DNA of 64,000 nt from Siderastrea radians (Eukaryota; Cnidaria; Anthozoa; Scleractinia; Rhizangiidae), in assembly GCA_964017195.1 (NCBI GenBank), contig OZ024900.1:30520641-30584640 (forward strand). The letters run 5' to 3'. The position numbers were made by a program, and so were the translations under genes. A model generated the notes under the pieces. It worked only from the letters and a program-made list of their open reading frames with translations, was not told the DNA's origin and made no database searches. Of this stretch, positions 31,801 through 43,831 are shown one piece after another. Position 1 is the stretch's first letter. Each line of letters opens with the position of its first letter.

Positions 31801-34800
31801 AAAATACCTCTTTAAGTTCAACTGTTCAAATTTGTTCTGTCTTCAGTTCGATCAAACACGCACATGATGGCTCCGTTGTGCGAACAGATTACAAACTTGT
31901 TCAGTTCTACTCCAGCAGCTATTAATGGTGAAATTGTACAGCTTCAATCCGCTTTGAACGATGATTACAACAATGTTCAGCAAAAATCAAACATGTACGA
32001 TATTTCAGAGCCAATAATTATAAGATTTTTTCCAAAACTTGTGGTACTTTGTTCACTTTCTAGCAGTTTTCATTGATTCATTCAGCTTTGCAATGAAACG
32101 CTGCAGCACTTCGCAAGGTTTTGGCGCCTTTTTCGTTCAGTCATGTGATCGATTCTTGTTCCGCTTAAATTTCTTTTCTAATTTTTCCCTTTCTTTCTTG
32201 ATTTTTTTTTAATAGTGGTTAAGTTTTTAATAAAACAATTATTCTACTCGGGCTTGCTGGATATCAAATGATTATAACCAACTCGGCGCTACGCGCCTCG
32301 TTGGTTATCTATCATTCGATATCCAGCGCGCCCTCGTAGAATAATTGTTAAATATAAGTGACAGGGAAGTGTAATTATATGAGCCCAATTTTTTTAACCA
32401 AAAAAGCCCTATTAGGCTAAACTGAACACAAAAAAGTCCAATAGCCCAGGCCCCAGTTGTTCAACAAGTGGATATTACTTTACCCAGTGGATAAGTTGCT
32501 ATCCAGTGGAGTAAATAATTTGACTTCAACTTACCATTTGGTCAGATTCTTGCAAAGCCACACAGTTGATTAAAGATACATTATATGCTCTTGCCCTTTT
32601 CATAAATCATTTGGCAATGTAGAGATTTTCCCACATGTTTTATCTGCTGTATTATGGCTTATATCCAGTGGATAAAATTATCCACTCTTTGAACAACTGG
32701 GACCAGAACATTACCAAAACAGGCTCTTTATTTGTGTTTAGTCTGCATGAAAAAGCCGCGAGTTTATGCTTCCGTCTTTCTTTCTTTAGTTTACAATAAA
32801 TGATTTCAACTAATTCAATAATTGTGTGAGAAAAAATTAAGAACCCTGAGGTGCGCATGCTTTTTATCAACCCTAGAAAAACCCTACCAAAATCTGTAAC
32901 CCAAAAGAAATCCACATTGCTAATTCCAAACCCCAAAAAGCATTCACACCTCCCTGTCACTAAAGCTTCAGGGAGAATCATGGCAAGTTAGGTATTATAT
33001 GGCATCATATCAGTAAACTACATATCTATTATGGATGCTGATTCTTATATTAATAGCTGTTTATTAAAATAAGCTGTATCATGAATATTTGGCCTGTATC
33101 AGTTTTGAATGTATAAATGGTGTTTTTTGAGTATATTGCAAACAATAAAATAATCAATATCATTGTATGTTCAGTATACTACCAGATGTATGTCATTGAG
33201 AAGTACATGTAGATGCAAGACATACACCAGATAAACATGCAATAACATGCAATAACACTGTGTGCATAAGCTGTTGTGAACTGTGCACTGCACTATGGAG
33301 TTTCACAAGCAAATCACAAATTATGACTTTAAAAGATTAGATTCCTTTGTTATTCATATCGACTTTGGTTTGTGCTGCTTCATTGATTTTCACAAAACAA
33401 AGAACTTAATCCTTTTCTTTTGTTTTCTGTTTTAAACAAATTAAGACAACAGAAGATGCTGAACATGTTTTTTGGCCATGTTTTCTCGAAAACTAAAAGC
33501 ACAAAACAGCAAAAAAAAATACGGGGCAATGTTTACTACATAAAACTAAGCCTGTATGCGAGAAATCAGCAATTTTTGAACAAAATAAAAAAAACAACCC
33601 AAAAGTCACCAATAGCATAGTGTTATTCCATGCCAAGCCCTTGAATTATTGTTCACAACAGCTTATACACACAGTCATGGCTACTTTTTAAAATTCCAAT
33701 TCCCACTCACCTGTGACAATCAGAAAAGGTCCCTCAGCAACCCGTCTAGCAGGACCCATATTGGCAGGGCCTCTAGAGATCTCGGACTCAAACACTGTAT
33801 CCTGACAGGGCTCCCATTTAGAACCAAACTTGCAGAGGGAAACAGAACAGTCCTTGTTACCTACGTGTTGAAAACAAAAAGTAAAGCTGACAAATCACTC
33901 TGAAACTACAAACAAAAAGTAAAGCTGACAAATCACTCTGAAACTACACCTAACAAATATTGCGAGGTGGTCCCAACCAACACACATACATGGAAGAAAG
34001 TGTGACCATTCAAATGAGTTTGAGTACATTCTTGTGGCACTGTTTACTACACTTGATCTTGTTTTTGTTTTTAATATTGTTGTAAAGTTTAAAATACAGC
34101 GAGTCGGGGAGTTTCAGCCCTGCAGGCTCATTATCCATTCAGTGATTCATGATTGAGATAGATAACAGGAGTACCAGAAAACTCTCTAATGGGTTGACGA
34201 TATATACCCAGTACTCCAGTCTGGTGCTTTAAATAAAGAACTTAAAATTTGGTGTAGTATATGGCAATTTTTAATGTCTGCAAGTATGACTTTGATGAGC
34301 AAGTCATTTGTTCAAAAAAGAACTATTTACTGTTTGACAAAAAAAATTTGAATGCTTTTATTACATTTTTGACATAAATATATAATAGACGGCTGTAGAA
34401 GCATAGTACTCTACGAGAATCTCTACGCACATTCGAGTGTCCAAAAACGAGACAGATATACTTTTATTTGACTTTTATCTATCTTTGGTAACCTATACCT
34501 ACTGAGCAAGAACTCAACAACCCCAGGAAATGTGAACAAACATCAGAGCAATAGCCTCAACTTGGTCACATTTTTTTCATATAATTTCTCTTCTATTTTC
34601 TCCATAGTTAATTAAAAGTTCAAAGAAATTGTTGTTATTTTTTTTTGGGGGGGGGGGGATTCCTGCAGTGTAATTTCTATTTACTGAAGAGCTATATTTA
34701 TTTTAATGATTAAAATCATTTAATATATTTATTTGTTATAATATTATATAATGAACTTCTTTAAATTTAATTTACAAATATGACTTTTCAACTTTACTCA

Positions 34801-37800
34801 AGGGAAAAGTTCCTGGATTGGTAACAGATTTTTGAGCTGACCTTGATATTTCAATATCGTGACTTCAGTACCATCAATTTGAACTCCTCGCTGATTCCAA
34901 ATAACAGGAGAGACAACAGGTTCTTTAAGACATAGCCTTGCCACATTTTGAGTTGTCATATCAATCTCATTTGATTTAAAGTGGATATCAACTGTACTTT
35001 GGCGAAAGGGGACAATCTGTTGCATTATACGTACACCTCTCAAACCTGGAAAAAATGAATAATGGTTGCATTGACCAATGAGTTTCTACAGTGTGCTGTA
35101 ACTTCTAGTCATAAAGTGCCCAGGGTTTAATAACCAGTACAAACAGAACCAGTTTTAGTGGTCATCTTATTTTACCCTTGCATATTGTAGGTCACTCCCG
35201 CAATGGCTGAAATGGTTTACCAAGGGAAATTAAAACAGTGCCTTAAACTACTGCAATGTACCCAGGGCCCAGGGGCAAGTTGTATAAAACTTAACATCCC
35301 GCGTAATTTCTAATGTCAGATGTTCACTCCAGTCAGTCACTATTTTATCGCTTGATGTTAGTAGTTACATCCGGCATTAGGTTTTATGCAACTCACCCCA
35401 GTTGCATAACACAGGTGCAAGGTAAGTAGAGGTTTTATGCATGTAACTGTTCTCTGTAGGGCAGGGACTTTCTAACACTCCCTTTGTGTTTCTAATACTG
35501 ACATTCATCAGCATTCAGCCAATTGCACCACGAAAGCATGCAAACACACCTCAGGTCCAGACCTCCAATTATCTTGGAATATTGTTTCAACCCTGAAAAA
35601 CCCTGATATAAAAATGCATACATATTCTCCTTACTGTTCTCCATACATTTCTTATGGAATTAGTAAGGAGAATTTGTGTAAACTTCAAGACATCTTATTC
35701 TTGGTGATCACTTCCTTTATTCTCATCACTTGAATGTTTGAACAAGTATTAATACATGTGAAGAGAAAGTTCATTTTGGTCACTCTTAGGGCTTAAAGGA
35801 TTAATGTAACCAAACCATACCCTCTACTCCCAGTTTTCACCTTTTCTCTGGTGGCTGCTGGCTCCTATACACATTTGTTATTCAGGGGTTGCAATAAAAT
35901 TTGAAGTAGGCAGCTCGTTTGAATTGAGTAACCGACTGTATCAACTAGGGGTTTGAAACAATCTTCCTTTAATTACTTTAATTTAGGGGAAAAAGTAGCC
36001 AACTTTTCTGAGCGAAATAGCCGATGCTTTTCGTCGGCCGTCGGTGCTTACTGAAAGCACTGGTTATTGCAAAATATTATAAAATACTGCATCACTGTTG
36101 GGGAAAAAAACTAAAAGAATGCAACATTATACCCTCGAAACAGCTCAAAGAAGGACTGAGGACCAGCAGGAGTGGAAGTCTCTCAGAGACCCTATGTGTC
36201 ACTTTAAGCACTTAAGACGATTTCCGCTCAACGTTCGAGCAGTAAGTGCAAAAATTAAGTTACCAAAAAAATACTTGCAGCACTGTCACATTTTGAGAAC
36301 AGATAAGAAGAACTTATCGTTAGTTTTGCTCCCAAGCTGACCCCGCGAGAGAAAATTGGATTTGAAGTTATCCATATTTCAATCAAAAAGACGCTTCATG
36401 TCAGTTCAAAACAAAATGGCGCCCGTTTTTAGCATACTTTTACGAGATTTGAAATTGATTTTCTTGAGAATGCTCGAGAATTTCATCACGGGGTCACTTG
36501 GGCAAGTGAACTAGAGTGAGATGTTTCAAATAGCATTTAAAATGTTACTGTGCTATGAGTAGTTTTTTGGTAAATATTTTTTGCACTTATTGCTCGAACG
36601 TTGAGCGGAATCCGTCTTAACTGGATCCTGAGTGAGTTGCAAAAAAATTCCTATCCATCCCACTAACAATTATCGCTCAAAAGCCACTATTCTCCTAAAT
36701 CCCATCCCATGTCTCCCATTTTTTTGTTCCCTATTTGCCTGCATCCACCTTTTATCTCTCACTTACTGCCCTCTATTCGCTTGAGACCCACCCCTTGTTT
36801 CCCATTTCCTGTCCTCTATTTTCCCAGAACTCATCCCTTATCCCACATTTTCTTTCCCCAATGATCAGGTCCCATAGGAACTGGAGCCTGGACAGAAAAA
36901 AAATGCTGATTCTGGCCAAATGGAACCCTGGAGTGGAGCGATGGAGCCCTAGAGCCCCGAATTTTCTGTCTTAGGGAAGTGGTCAGAACAAGTTTACTCG
37001 TTGAGGACCCACCTTGCGTAGGGATAGGGGGACTATGCAAGATACCATCTGTCTGATTAGCCAAATGCACAACATTCATTGGCCTGAAAATTTGAGTTGA
37101 GTCTTTCATATTTGGTGTGCATGAAGCCTGCATTGGTAAACAACTGGCACAGCAAGGTTTTAATCGTTTCTTAATTTCTACTCCTGATAGAGTGGGAGCT
37201 ATACAAACAAGACATCATCTTTTAAAGTGGGGGGAGGGGGGGGGGATACATGAAGAGACCACCTGTCTTTTTGTGGAATGGTGGGTCCTGTTTGAGTACA
37301 ATAGTTTTGACCATTTCCCTTAGAGCCCTGGAGCCCTGGAGCCCTAACCCCCTTTGGGACCCTAAATGGTATATCCTCCAGTCATCCCATCCCTTGTTTC
37401 ACACTTTGTACCCCCTATTCTCCTACACGTACATCCCACCCCAGCTCCCATCAAATGGAAAACTATATTCAACATTAATTTTTTACTTACCTGTGTTTGC
37501 CACAGGATTGTACACAGTAAGTCGGAACTTCCCATCCCCTGCAATGTTTCGATCAGTGGTTTCTTTTACAGACTTGTATTTCGCTGATGCATCAGTTTCA
37601 CTGCATTCCCCATCTGTTTCTGATTTACATGCTGTAATTCAATAATTTAAGAGCTCTGATAAGATCTAAAAGATCCAATGTGTTGTTACAGAAAATATCA
37701 ATACTCCCCTCATGGAGAGTTTTTTGGTTTGAACCCCCCACCCCTCCACAAATTCCAGTTTAAGCGCATCCTTTTCTTTGAAAATTTTGGCCTTTAAAAC

Positions 37801-40800
37801 TCTTCTCCCCCTTGGAATTCCCAATGCCCTTCTGTGGTGGGGTTATGGATATTTTCTGGAACCACTCAATATATTACTTGTTCCTTAAATATTGCAGTGG
37901 CCATTATGTGTAGATCTCAACTTGTATGTTCCTCATAAGCAATATGAAGTCTAAAGGCCAACAACAGTACTCAAGCAGAACCCATTTTCTTTTGCTGACT
38001 GGATGAGATGCTGCTGATCCATTATGTCCTGGTGTAGCCTCCAGCATTTCATTGGGTTTGCTTAAAATATTGGTTAATAATGTTGGTTCAAAGTTATACA
38101 CCTGCATGGCTGTCCAGAGAAAAACAATATTAACATCAGGCAAAGTTTCTTTTCTTTAGAAACGACCCTTGAACCATAAACCATCAGATTAAAATTCCAA
38201 TGTGCCCTAAACCACTGAACCAACATGCCTTCATTGAACTCTCATTTTCTTTTCACTGGTAAAGTTTGCCAAGAGACGTCTTTACATTGGAAAACAAATT
38301 GAACTTGGAGAATCTTGGTCACAATTTTGTGCTGTATAAAGGGATTTAATGTCAGTGTCTAACTAATTATAACTTGCATATTTTAACTGACCCCCATCCC
38401 ACTCAAATGCCTCCAAAAATATTACTGTGTTATTATTGGTCTTACTTGTACCTGTAGAAACCTTTCCAGCATTCTGTGCATGGCTAACAGCAAATTTTCT
38501 AATTACAGGGTCATTCACAACACCTCCATCGTTAGTCTTAAATGTGTCCCACCACCAGTGCTCTTTTTCAGCTAATTCTGAGTATGTGACATTGGTCCTT
38601 TGTTGCCGCAGGAGTCGGAACATGCGGCGGGTGTAGTAAGGGTGCACTGTTCTATCGGCTGCTCCAATCCGTATCATAACTGGTATACCCTGGACAATAA
38701 AATAAAAGGAAAGAACTAAGCTTTAATTGCAATATTTATTTCACTAACTTGAAGAACTATTGATAAGTTCATGCATGCTATAAATCATCCAAGCTTCATA
38801 TTTGCAAAAACACTTAAGTTAACATTCTACCATGCAAAATAAAAGAACCAAAAGGTTACACACCCTGACAGGCACCCCCTCCTTTCTCCCCTCTCAGTCC
38901 ACCCTCTCCCTCCCCCTAAATTAAATACCATTCTTACCCATACTTTGCCCTGAGATGGCTGAGTTAGATTGATTTGTTCAACTGGTCATGACCTTGAAAC
39001 ATGCGGCCCATGAAATCTGGGGCGAGTACAAAATTACTCTCAGGGTGGGTGTGGGTAGGATATGCATGCACGCACCACATGTTCCAAATATAAAATGTTG
39101 CAGCTTACTTACATGTAAATTTGACACATGTTTGTCTGCATCATTTTCGGCAGTACATGCCTCCAAAATGCCCTTAATCGCTGGGGAGATGTGACTGGTA
39201 CTGATGTCATGACGGAAAAACAGGTTGGAGTCACCATAGTCTTCCTTTTTGATCCAGCCAGCAGCGGACACCAGAGCAAGGGCGTGGTCAGGGTAGTGGG
39301 TACCAAGCTGCCTGATAGGAAACCAAGATAAGCAATATTATTCAGCGAATAGAACTCAAAGTTTTTCATGGCTACGAACCCAGTTCTCAATTTTTAGGCA
39401 CAGAGCCATCATTTTAGGCAGGTACTAACTAAAGGTATACATGGATAGGTAGGTACAACACTACTGTAGTTAGGTACACATGGGTAGGTTGGTAGTGGCA
39501 CACTGACCCCAATAAGTGGCCCATACCACTGTCGCAAGCTTAACTCGACAGTGTTACCACTATCCTCCTAAATGGGATGCTAGTCCATCATCACTGGTAC
39601 CAATTTATATACCTGGGTAGAGAGAGTCAGTGTGGAATTAACTAAAAGATACTTGTCTAAGGTTAAGCAACACGAAATGATGTCAAGACCTGCCTCAAAC
39701 AACCAACCATCTAAGCATTCATATTTTAAAGTCCAGTTGAAAGTCTGACACATTAACCGTTTAAGTCCCAGTGTCAACTGATAAATTCTCCTTACTGGTC
39801 TCCTTACATTTCTAATAGTTCTAGTTGGGAGAAATGGTTTAAATATCTACAGAGTTCATCTTGAGTTCAATCATTTCCGCAATTATCATGATCTGTTTAC
39901 TTGATTATGCCGTGAAGTCACATGCTGATAATTAATTGAATCTTTAAAGGTAAACCATGATACCACTAAGCCTTCACCCAAGGAAGTGGGAAGTTGGTTA
40001 TCATTATGGGCTTAGAGGGTCACCCGCTGCATAACATGTTGCCGGAGGTTAAGAACACCAAATACGAGCTTAGAAGAAAGTCGGCGGTGAAACCTAAAAT
40101 AAGCACGAAGCGCTTCATGAGCTCTTTTATTAACCGCCTTATTTTTAAATACAAGTTAGCTGTTTTTATTTCATTAGAATAATAGTGTTAGTTCATGTAA
40201 TGTAGCTTGCTTTTTACCCTCAATTTTTGGAACATAGGATATGTGTGTTTATCTTATGAAATAAAGACTTATTAAGACTTATTATTACTTATTATTGGGA
40301 GATCCATCAATCACACAAAATCAATTATATTACCATTACAATAAATATGTTAATAAGTTGAAAGCCTGAGAACACAACCATCTTACAGTGTATGTAAAAT
40401 GTTGGGCTGCTTTATTATTATTGCTCCAAATTGCCTGAATTTTTGCACGGGACCTTCAGTTCATCAGAAGAACATTGTCCTTTTTTCGCTGATTTGCACC
40501 AAGTTGAGTGAGCCAGGAGAGAGCAGCAGGCAGCTACACACCCACACATCTTCAAGAGTTCTGATTGTGCAATACAAAGCACAATCAGAGCAATAAAACT
40601 TTGGGAAATAATAAAATGAAGATACTATGCAAAAATTCAGGTAGTTCGGAGCATAAAAAGGAAATAGCCTAAAATTCGACACAAGTTGGTTACACTCTCA
40701 GTTGTCCATTTACCATGCTCCATGTCCACCCATAGAATGCCCAGCAAAGACCACATGGTCCACATCAGCCTGAGGTCCAATCCAAGGAGCATCTTTTGTA

Positions 40801-43800
40801 AGTTTGGCTAAGCTTCTTAGGGCCGTCATTGCTGTAAGCTCTCCAGGACCTTCCCAGTTGTGAGCCCCATGTCTTGTGGGTGCCAGAAGCCAAAGGTGCT
40901 CAACACCAAACACCCATTTGCCATTCTCCATGCGCTTGTAACTGTCTGCCTGGTTCTGTGGAGGTACAGCTGAAAAAATATATATTAAAAGGAAAGAAAT
41001 GGTTCATATCTGATGTTTTGGTGTTTAATAATGTTTACAGGCAGCCTGCAAATTCACTTGCTGGATCAAGTTAATTCACATATTACGTTTGCCATCTCCT
41101 CTCTTTGAAATTAGTAATGCTATGATTACACAGGACTGGAACAGAAAAAAAAATTATTTCAAACCAGCCCAGTCTGGACCAGGACTGTTTCTGCAGGACC
41201 AGATTGGAACCCTGCAGGACTGAACCAGTCTGTTTCTAAGTGACTGGTCCAGAACCAGTTGAGGACTGCATCAGTATTGTTATTCATAACTATACAGAAT
41301 GCGTAGAGCAGCTAAAAAATGTTTTCTTGCATTTTTGTGGTTGACATTTCTGGTTTTGCTTGAAAAAAATTCAATAAGTGAATTAGCAGATTCGCGTAAT
41401 CATATAAATCCATTATGGGGGATGTTGCCAGATTAGTCTTCTAATCCGGATTAGTTTTCTAGTGGCAATTATTCAATTAAAGATTAAATAATTATGTTAA
41501 GCACAGAACAAAGCCTGAAGCAAAGTAATGCCTATTTGCCTTCTCATCTCATCCTTGTAAGTTGAGATTTCTCTTCAAACACAACAATGAGTGCAACAAA
41601 TTTAACTTCCAAGCCTAAATTGTGCAGCTGGTATGAGAAGGAACTGGACCAGGTATTTACACAGTATCACCTGGCAGTTCCATTAGGAATCAGAAGAGTC
41701 CAAAAACTGGAAAAACAGAACTAGGAAAGCTACTATGAATGCTGTTCCAGTGTCAAGTCTGGTTTTCCCAAAAGTGTCACACCTGCACACACATGCACAA
41801 TGAACTAAATACTAGTACTTGTACCTACTTGTTCCATGTAATGTCAACAAAACAGGGCAGATTCCAGAAGCACAACCTTTCAATGGAGCAATAGCTGCAC
41901 CATGCTGAACTGAACCATCATGATCAACAAAGGTGAACAAAAATGATTCACTAAGTTTGCGACATCTCAGATTTACTGCCAACTTCTGGTCCTGGACTCT
42001 GTTTGTGCTTATCTTTAAAACCATTTTCACGTCAGAACAAGCATCACCTTCAATGCTCTGTTCCTTTCCATTCTTGTATTCTAAAACAACTTTGATTGGA
42101 CGCTCTTGCCCAGGAGCTATTGTAAAAGCTTTATCTTCTCCTGTCATTCTAACGATGAACTGAGAGCTAGAGGATGAATCTTTTACAGTGGACACTTTGG
42201 TTACTTTCAGCCACTGAGAACCATGCAAATTGGTAACTGGAATGGATAAAAAGGTTGAGAAAAGCCTGCCATTCACAAGATCAGGGAGAAATGAAGGAGG
42301 TAAAACTTGGAAAGTTTGTTTTGTTTCCAATAGTTTTATGCTGCAAGTGAAAGTGAAGGGTCCTTTTGATCTGACATGAAGTTGCAGTGTGTGAATTCCT
42401 CTAGACAGATGTACAGATGACCTGGGAAGAGAATTTACAAAATATATTCATGACGAAGATTTCTGATTGTTCATCATTCTTCATCATTATCTCTCTTTGC
42501 ACCAGAAGGTACATTAAAGGCCTGATTTCTGATTGTTGGTGATTCTCAAACAGGCCAAAATTCAACATTTTCTTCATGAGCAAAAATTCTGGCTTACAGA
42601 TTTTCGTTTTCTTTTGCATACTTTAGGTGTTTGTTTATAATCACTTTCCAAATCCTGAAAATTTGAGATAGGGTAGTATGGCTTGATTTTGAGAAAAAAG
42701 CCCTGAAAAAACCTAGTTTTCAGTCCCCTCCTAGCTAGTGCTTGGTCTGTTATGCATTGATATTTTCTAAGCTTATTGTATTTTTTATCCAGGATAATAT
42801 CATTTCTCTTAACAGTTGTAGTAACAAATGACCCAACAGAAAACTCCTGTCAGTTTTAAACTAAAGATTTAAAAAGGTTATCTTTCTATTCTGAAAACTG
42901 TTGTAAGTCACCTTAAATATCATGATCAGACTCTCTATGGATAAGATGCTATGGCTATAGCCCATTGCAAGTTCCCAATTTTTCAGCACTCACTTCTCCC
43001 CAAATATTCACCGCCAGTTAACCTTTAACATATTTGTTATATCATGACAAATGCACAAGCATTATCTTACCAGAACTGGTCTCTTCTGTACACATCCCCT
43101 GTTATGATAAAATCGTCAACATACACAGTGTGGACACCAAGACATTGAACAACAACTGTTATATCATCTTCGGTCACAAAAAAATCGCCCATCATCCAGC
43201 CTTGCCATTCAGTAATGCCCATTGATTGCAACGACATCACTAACTCGTTCCAGTTGACAGGTGGTCCCATAGTAACTGGCTCAGCTGCTGTTTGTTGGTT
43301 TATTTCCATCCATTTTATCTCTCCTTGAGAAACAAGTTCTGAATAGAGCACCAACTTTTTCTCCCATCTGTACTTTGAGACATTTTTCACCCCACCCCAC
43401 TCCTCCAAGGGGTCTCCATCAACTTCATTCTTGCCTATGACAAATGGTCCAATGAAATGCCACTTCCGTATAAACTTGGAAAGTTTCCCGCCATGTTTTG
43501 TAGCTTCCTTGAAACAAATGTTAGCAGATTTCGTCTTGCCTTGTAAATGAAAGGCTTCGCCCAAAACACTCCAAAGAAAAGCGTCAGTTGAGGTCTGTAG
43601 AACCTTTACAAGGCAAGCCATAAACTGGTCCATTGATTTCTTCGCCCGCAATTTCATGATATGATCCTTTTTTGTACTCCTACATGAAACATGTGACCAT
43701 CGCTCATTCTCCTTCTCCAAAAACTTTGTTGCAGAAGACGAGCTTTTCGACTTAGTACACGACGAAAACTGAACCAAAAGCATAAGATTTAAAACACAAA

Positions 43801-43831
43801 TAAATAAAATACATACTCTGTTTAGCCACAT
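24012..43831 (-). CDS. Secreted prolyl-oligopeptidase-type (S9-like) serine hydrolase, ten exons
   Basis: The exons on the minus strand are 43831-43071, 42421-41829, 40969-40714, 39311-39113, 38689-38452, 37631-37491, 35045-34842, 33860-33711, 25431-25213 and 24304-24012. All junctions are phase-consistent and sum to 3054 nt, about 1017 residues. A hydrophobic signal peptide (residues ~1-25) predicts entry to the secretory pathway. The alpha/beta-hydrolase nucleophile elbow GHSMGGHGAW puts Ser at ~530. GAADRTVHP gives Asp ~615 and KEHWWWDTF gives His ~647, the expected Ser-Asp-His order and spacing. The C-terminal region (GPARRVAEGPFLIVT, YNLILVGSP, LALVISGNS, GPGGYLCVGFW) resembles the tail of uncharacterised hydrolases of this type. 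The substrate is unknown. Intron 8 contains another gene on the opposite strand. The exon 7 donor is weak (AAG|gtcagc). Confidence 0.82.
24442..24740. mobile_element. Harbinger-like MITE inserted into a tandem repeat
   Basis: The inverted ends (ggaccgattaagacggtacgac and gtacggtctaaatgagccc) extend about 50 bp each, up to gtatgtgac and gtcacatac. TAA flanks both sides (24439-24441 and 24741-24743), typical of PIF/Harbinger targets. The flanking DNA on both sides consists of units like ggatcgtaagtgggtttca (about 24375-24430 and 24770-24830), so the element seems to have landed inside that short array. It lies in intron 9 of the S9 gene. Confidence 0.65.
25780..25855. repeat. CGTT/CCTT microsatellite
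   Basis: An irregular run of cgtt and cctt tetranucleotides in intron 8 of the S9 gene. No other content. Confidence 0.85.
26270..26480. repeat. Inverted copies of the ~110 bp dispersed repeat
   Basis: Units contain agtactgctcggtagctttca, gaatggtcacactttaggat and ttatgcagcataat, the reverse orientation of the repeat at 18068-18340. They lie just upstream of the nested membrane protein gene, inside intron 8 of the S9 gene. Confidence 0.7.
26856..29548 (+). CDS. Multi-pass membrane protein of unknown function, nested in an intron of the S9 gene
   Basis: Exons 26856-27332, 27769-28349 and 29071-29548 join with phases 0 and 2 to give 511 residues. The ATG at 26856 follows a TTG-initiated open stretch; it begins MAQNFQIPNIFSWV. 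The N-terminus is acidic and Pro/Asp-rich. I count six to seven hydrophobic segments: in exon 1 around ALVVIVMWSFFLYSMGF; in exon 2 around IVLFLAGSVAWLFVV, LPIFFAFLHMLVFLCC and FFLALYIAMLLLASS; in exon 3 around VVTAVLDITENVVLYALPL and LWTLVLTFFGPFVVVVV. Four N-glycosylation sequons (NYT, NHT, NIT, NHT) fall in predicted outside loops, and the Lys/Glu-rich helix in exon 2 is predicted cytosolic. I do not recognise the family; a gustatory-receptor-like or other seven-pass family is a weak possibility. A candidate AATAAA is at 30145. Confidence 0.75.
28784..28864. repeat. AAT/ATT microsatellite
   Basis: A run of aat units followed by an inverted att run in intron 2 of the nested membrane protein gene; it can fold into an AT hairpin. 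Confidence 0.9.
29549..32231. other. Intronic space of the S9 gene after the nested gene
   Basis: No exon was found on either strand. 30950-31060 holds a short piece (actggactaggtatattggat, gattggctcaacggagctag) that reads like a dispersed repeat. The frames at 31357-31653 are open on both strands but lack splice or domain support. Confidence 0.3.
32232..32351. mobile_element. 120 bp palindromic MITE
   Basis: aacaattattctac at the left is matched by gtagaataattgtt at the right. The centre repeats the symmetry with ttggttat and ataaccaa, and ctggatat and atatccag, around ggcgctacgcgcc. It is a nearly complete hairpin in intron 8 of the S9 gene. Confidence 0.8.
32449..32703. mobile_element. 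MITE with GGCCCCAGTTGTTCAA termini
   Basis: The left end ggccccagttgttcaacaag and the right end ctttgaacaactgggacc are inverted, followed inward by gtggata and tatccac, and cagtggata and tatccagtg. It is about 255 bp and non-coding, in intron 8 of the S9 gene. Confidence 0.78.
35270..37490. other. Intron 6 of the S9 gene: repeats, no gene
   Basis: It contains hairpin-forming sequence near 35620-35670 (attctccttactg and agtaaggagaat) and the TTAA element at 36216-36616. It also contains a pyrimidine-rich irregular minisatellite at about 36640-36870 (variants of cctcccatttcctgtcctctatt) and the related ggagccctggagccct repeat near 37325. A minus-strand open stretch at 36970-37180 has a phase-compatible acceptor but no good donor and looks like low-complexity sequence. 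Confidence 0.45.
36216..36616. mobile_element. 401 bp element with ~40 bp inverted repeats and TTAA flanks
   Basis: The left end gacgatttccgctcaacgtt and the right end aacgttgagcggaatccgtc are inverted and continue to tcgagcagtaagtgcaaaaa and tttttgcacttattgctcga. TTAA flanks both ends (36212-36215 and 36617-36620), as in piggyBac or Kolobok insertions. There is no transposase. It is in intron 6 of the S9 gene. Confidence 0.85.
37689..37864. mobile_element. MITE family 'CCAGAAAAT', copy 2
   Basis: The same termini (cagaaaatatcaatac and ggatattttctggaacc) and interior motifs (aaattccagttt, ttggaattccc) as the copies at 41-227 and 49163-49341. It lies in intron 5 of the S9 gene. Confidence 0.75.
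39540..39775 (-). mobile_element. Degenerate tRNA-derived SINE copy
   Basis: Related to the better SINE at 51600-51888: it shares the order of agtccatc, actggtaccaatttatatacctggg, agagagagtcagtgtgg and cttgtctaaggtt. The tRNA-like head at its high-coordinate end is badly eroded. It is in intron 3 of the S9 gene. Confidence 0.6.

Noticed and set aside
36970..37180. Possible extra exon of the S9 gene
   Set aside because: The acceptor phase fits, but there is no good donor, the peptide is low-complexity, and exon 6 joins exon 7 directly in phase.
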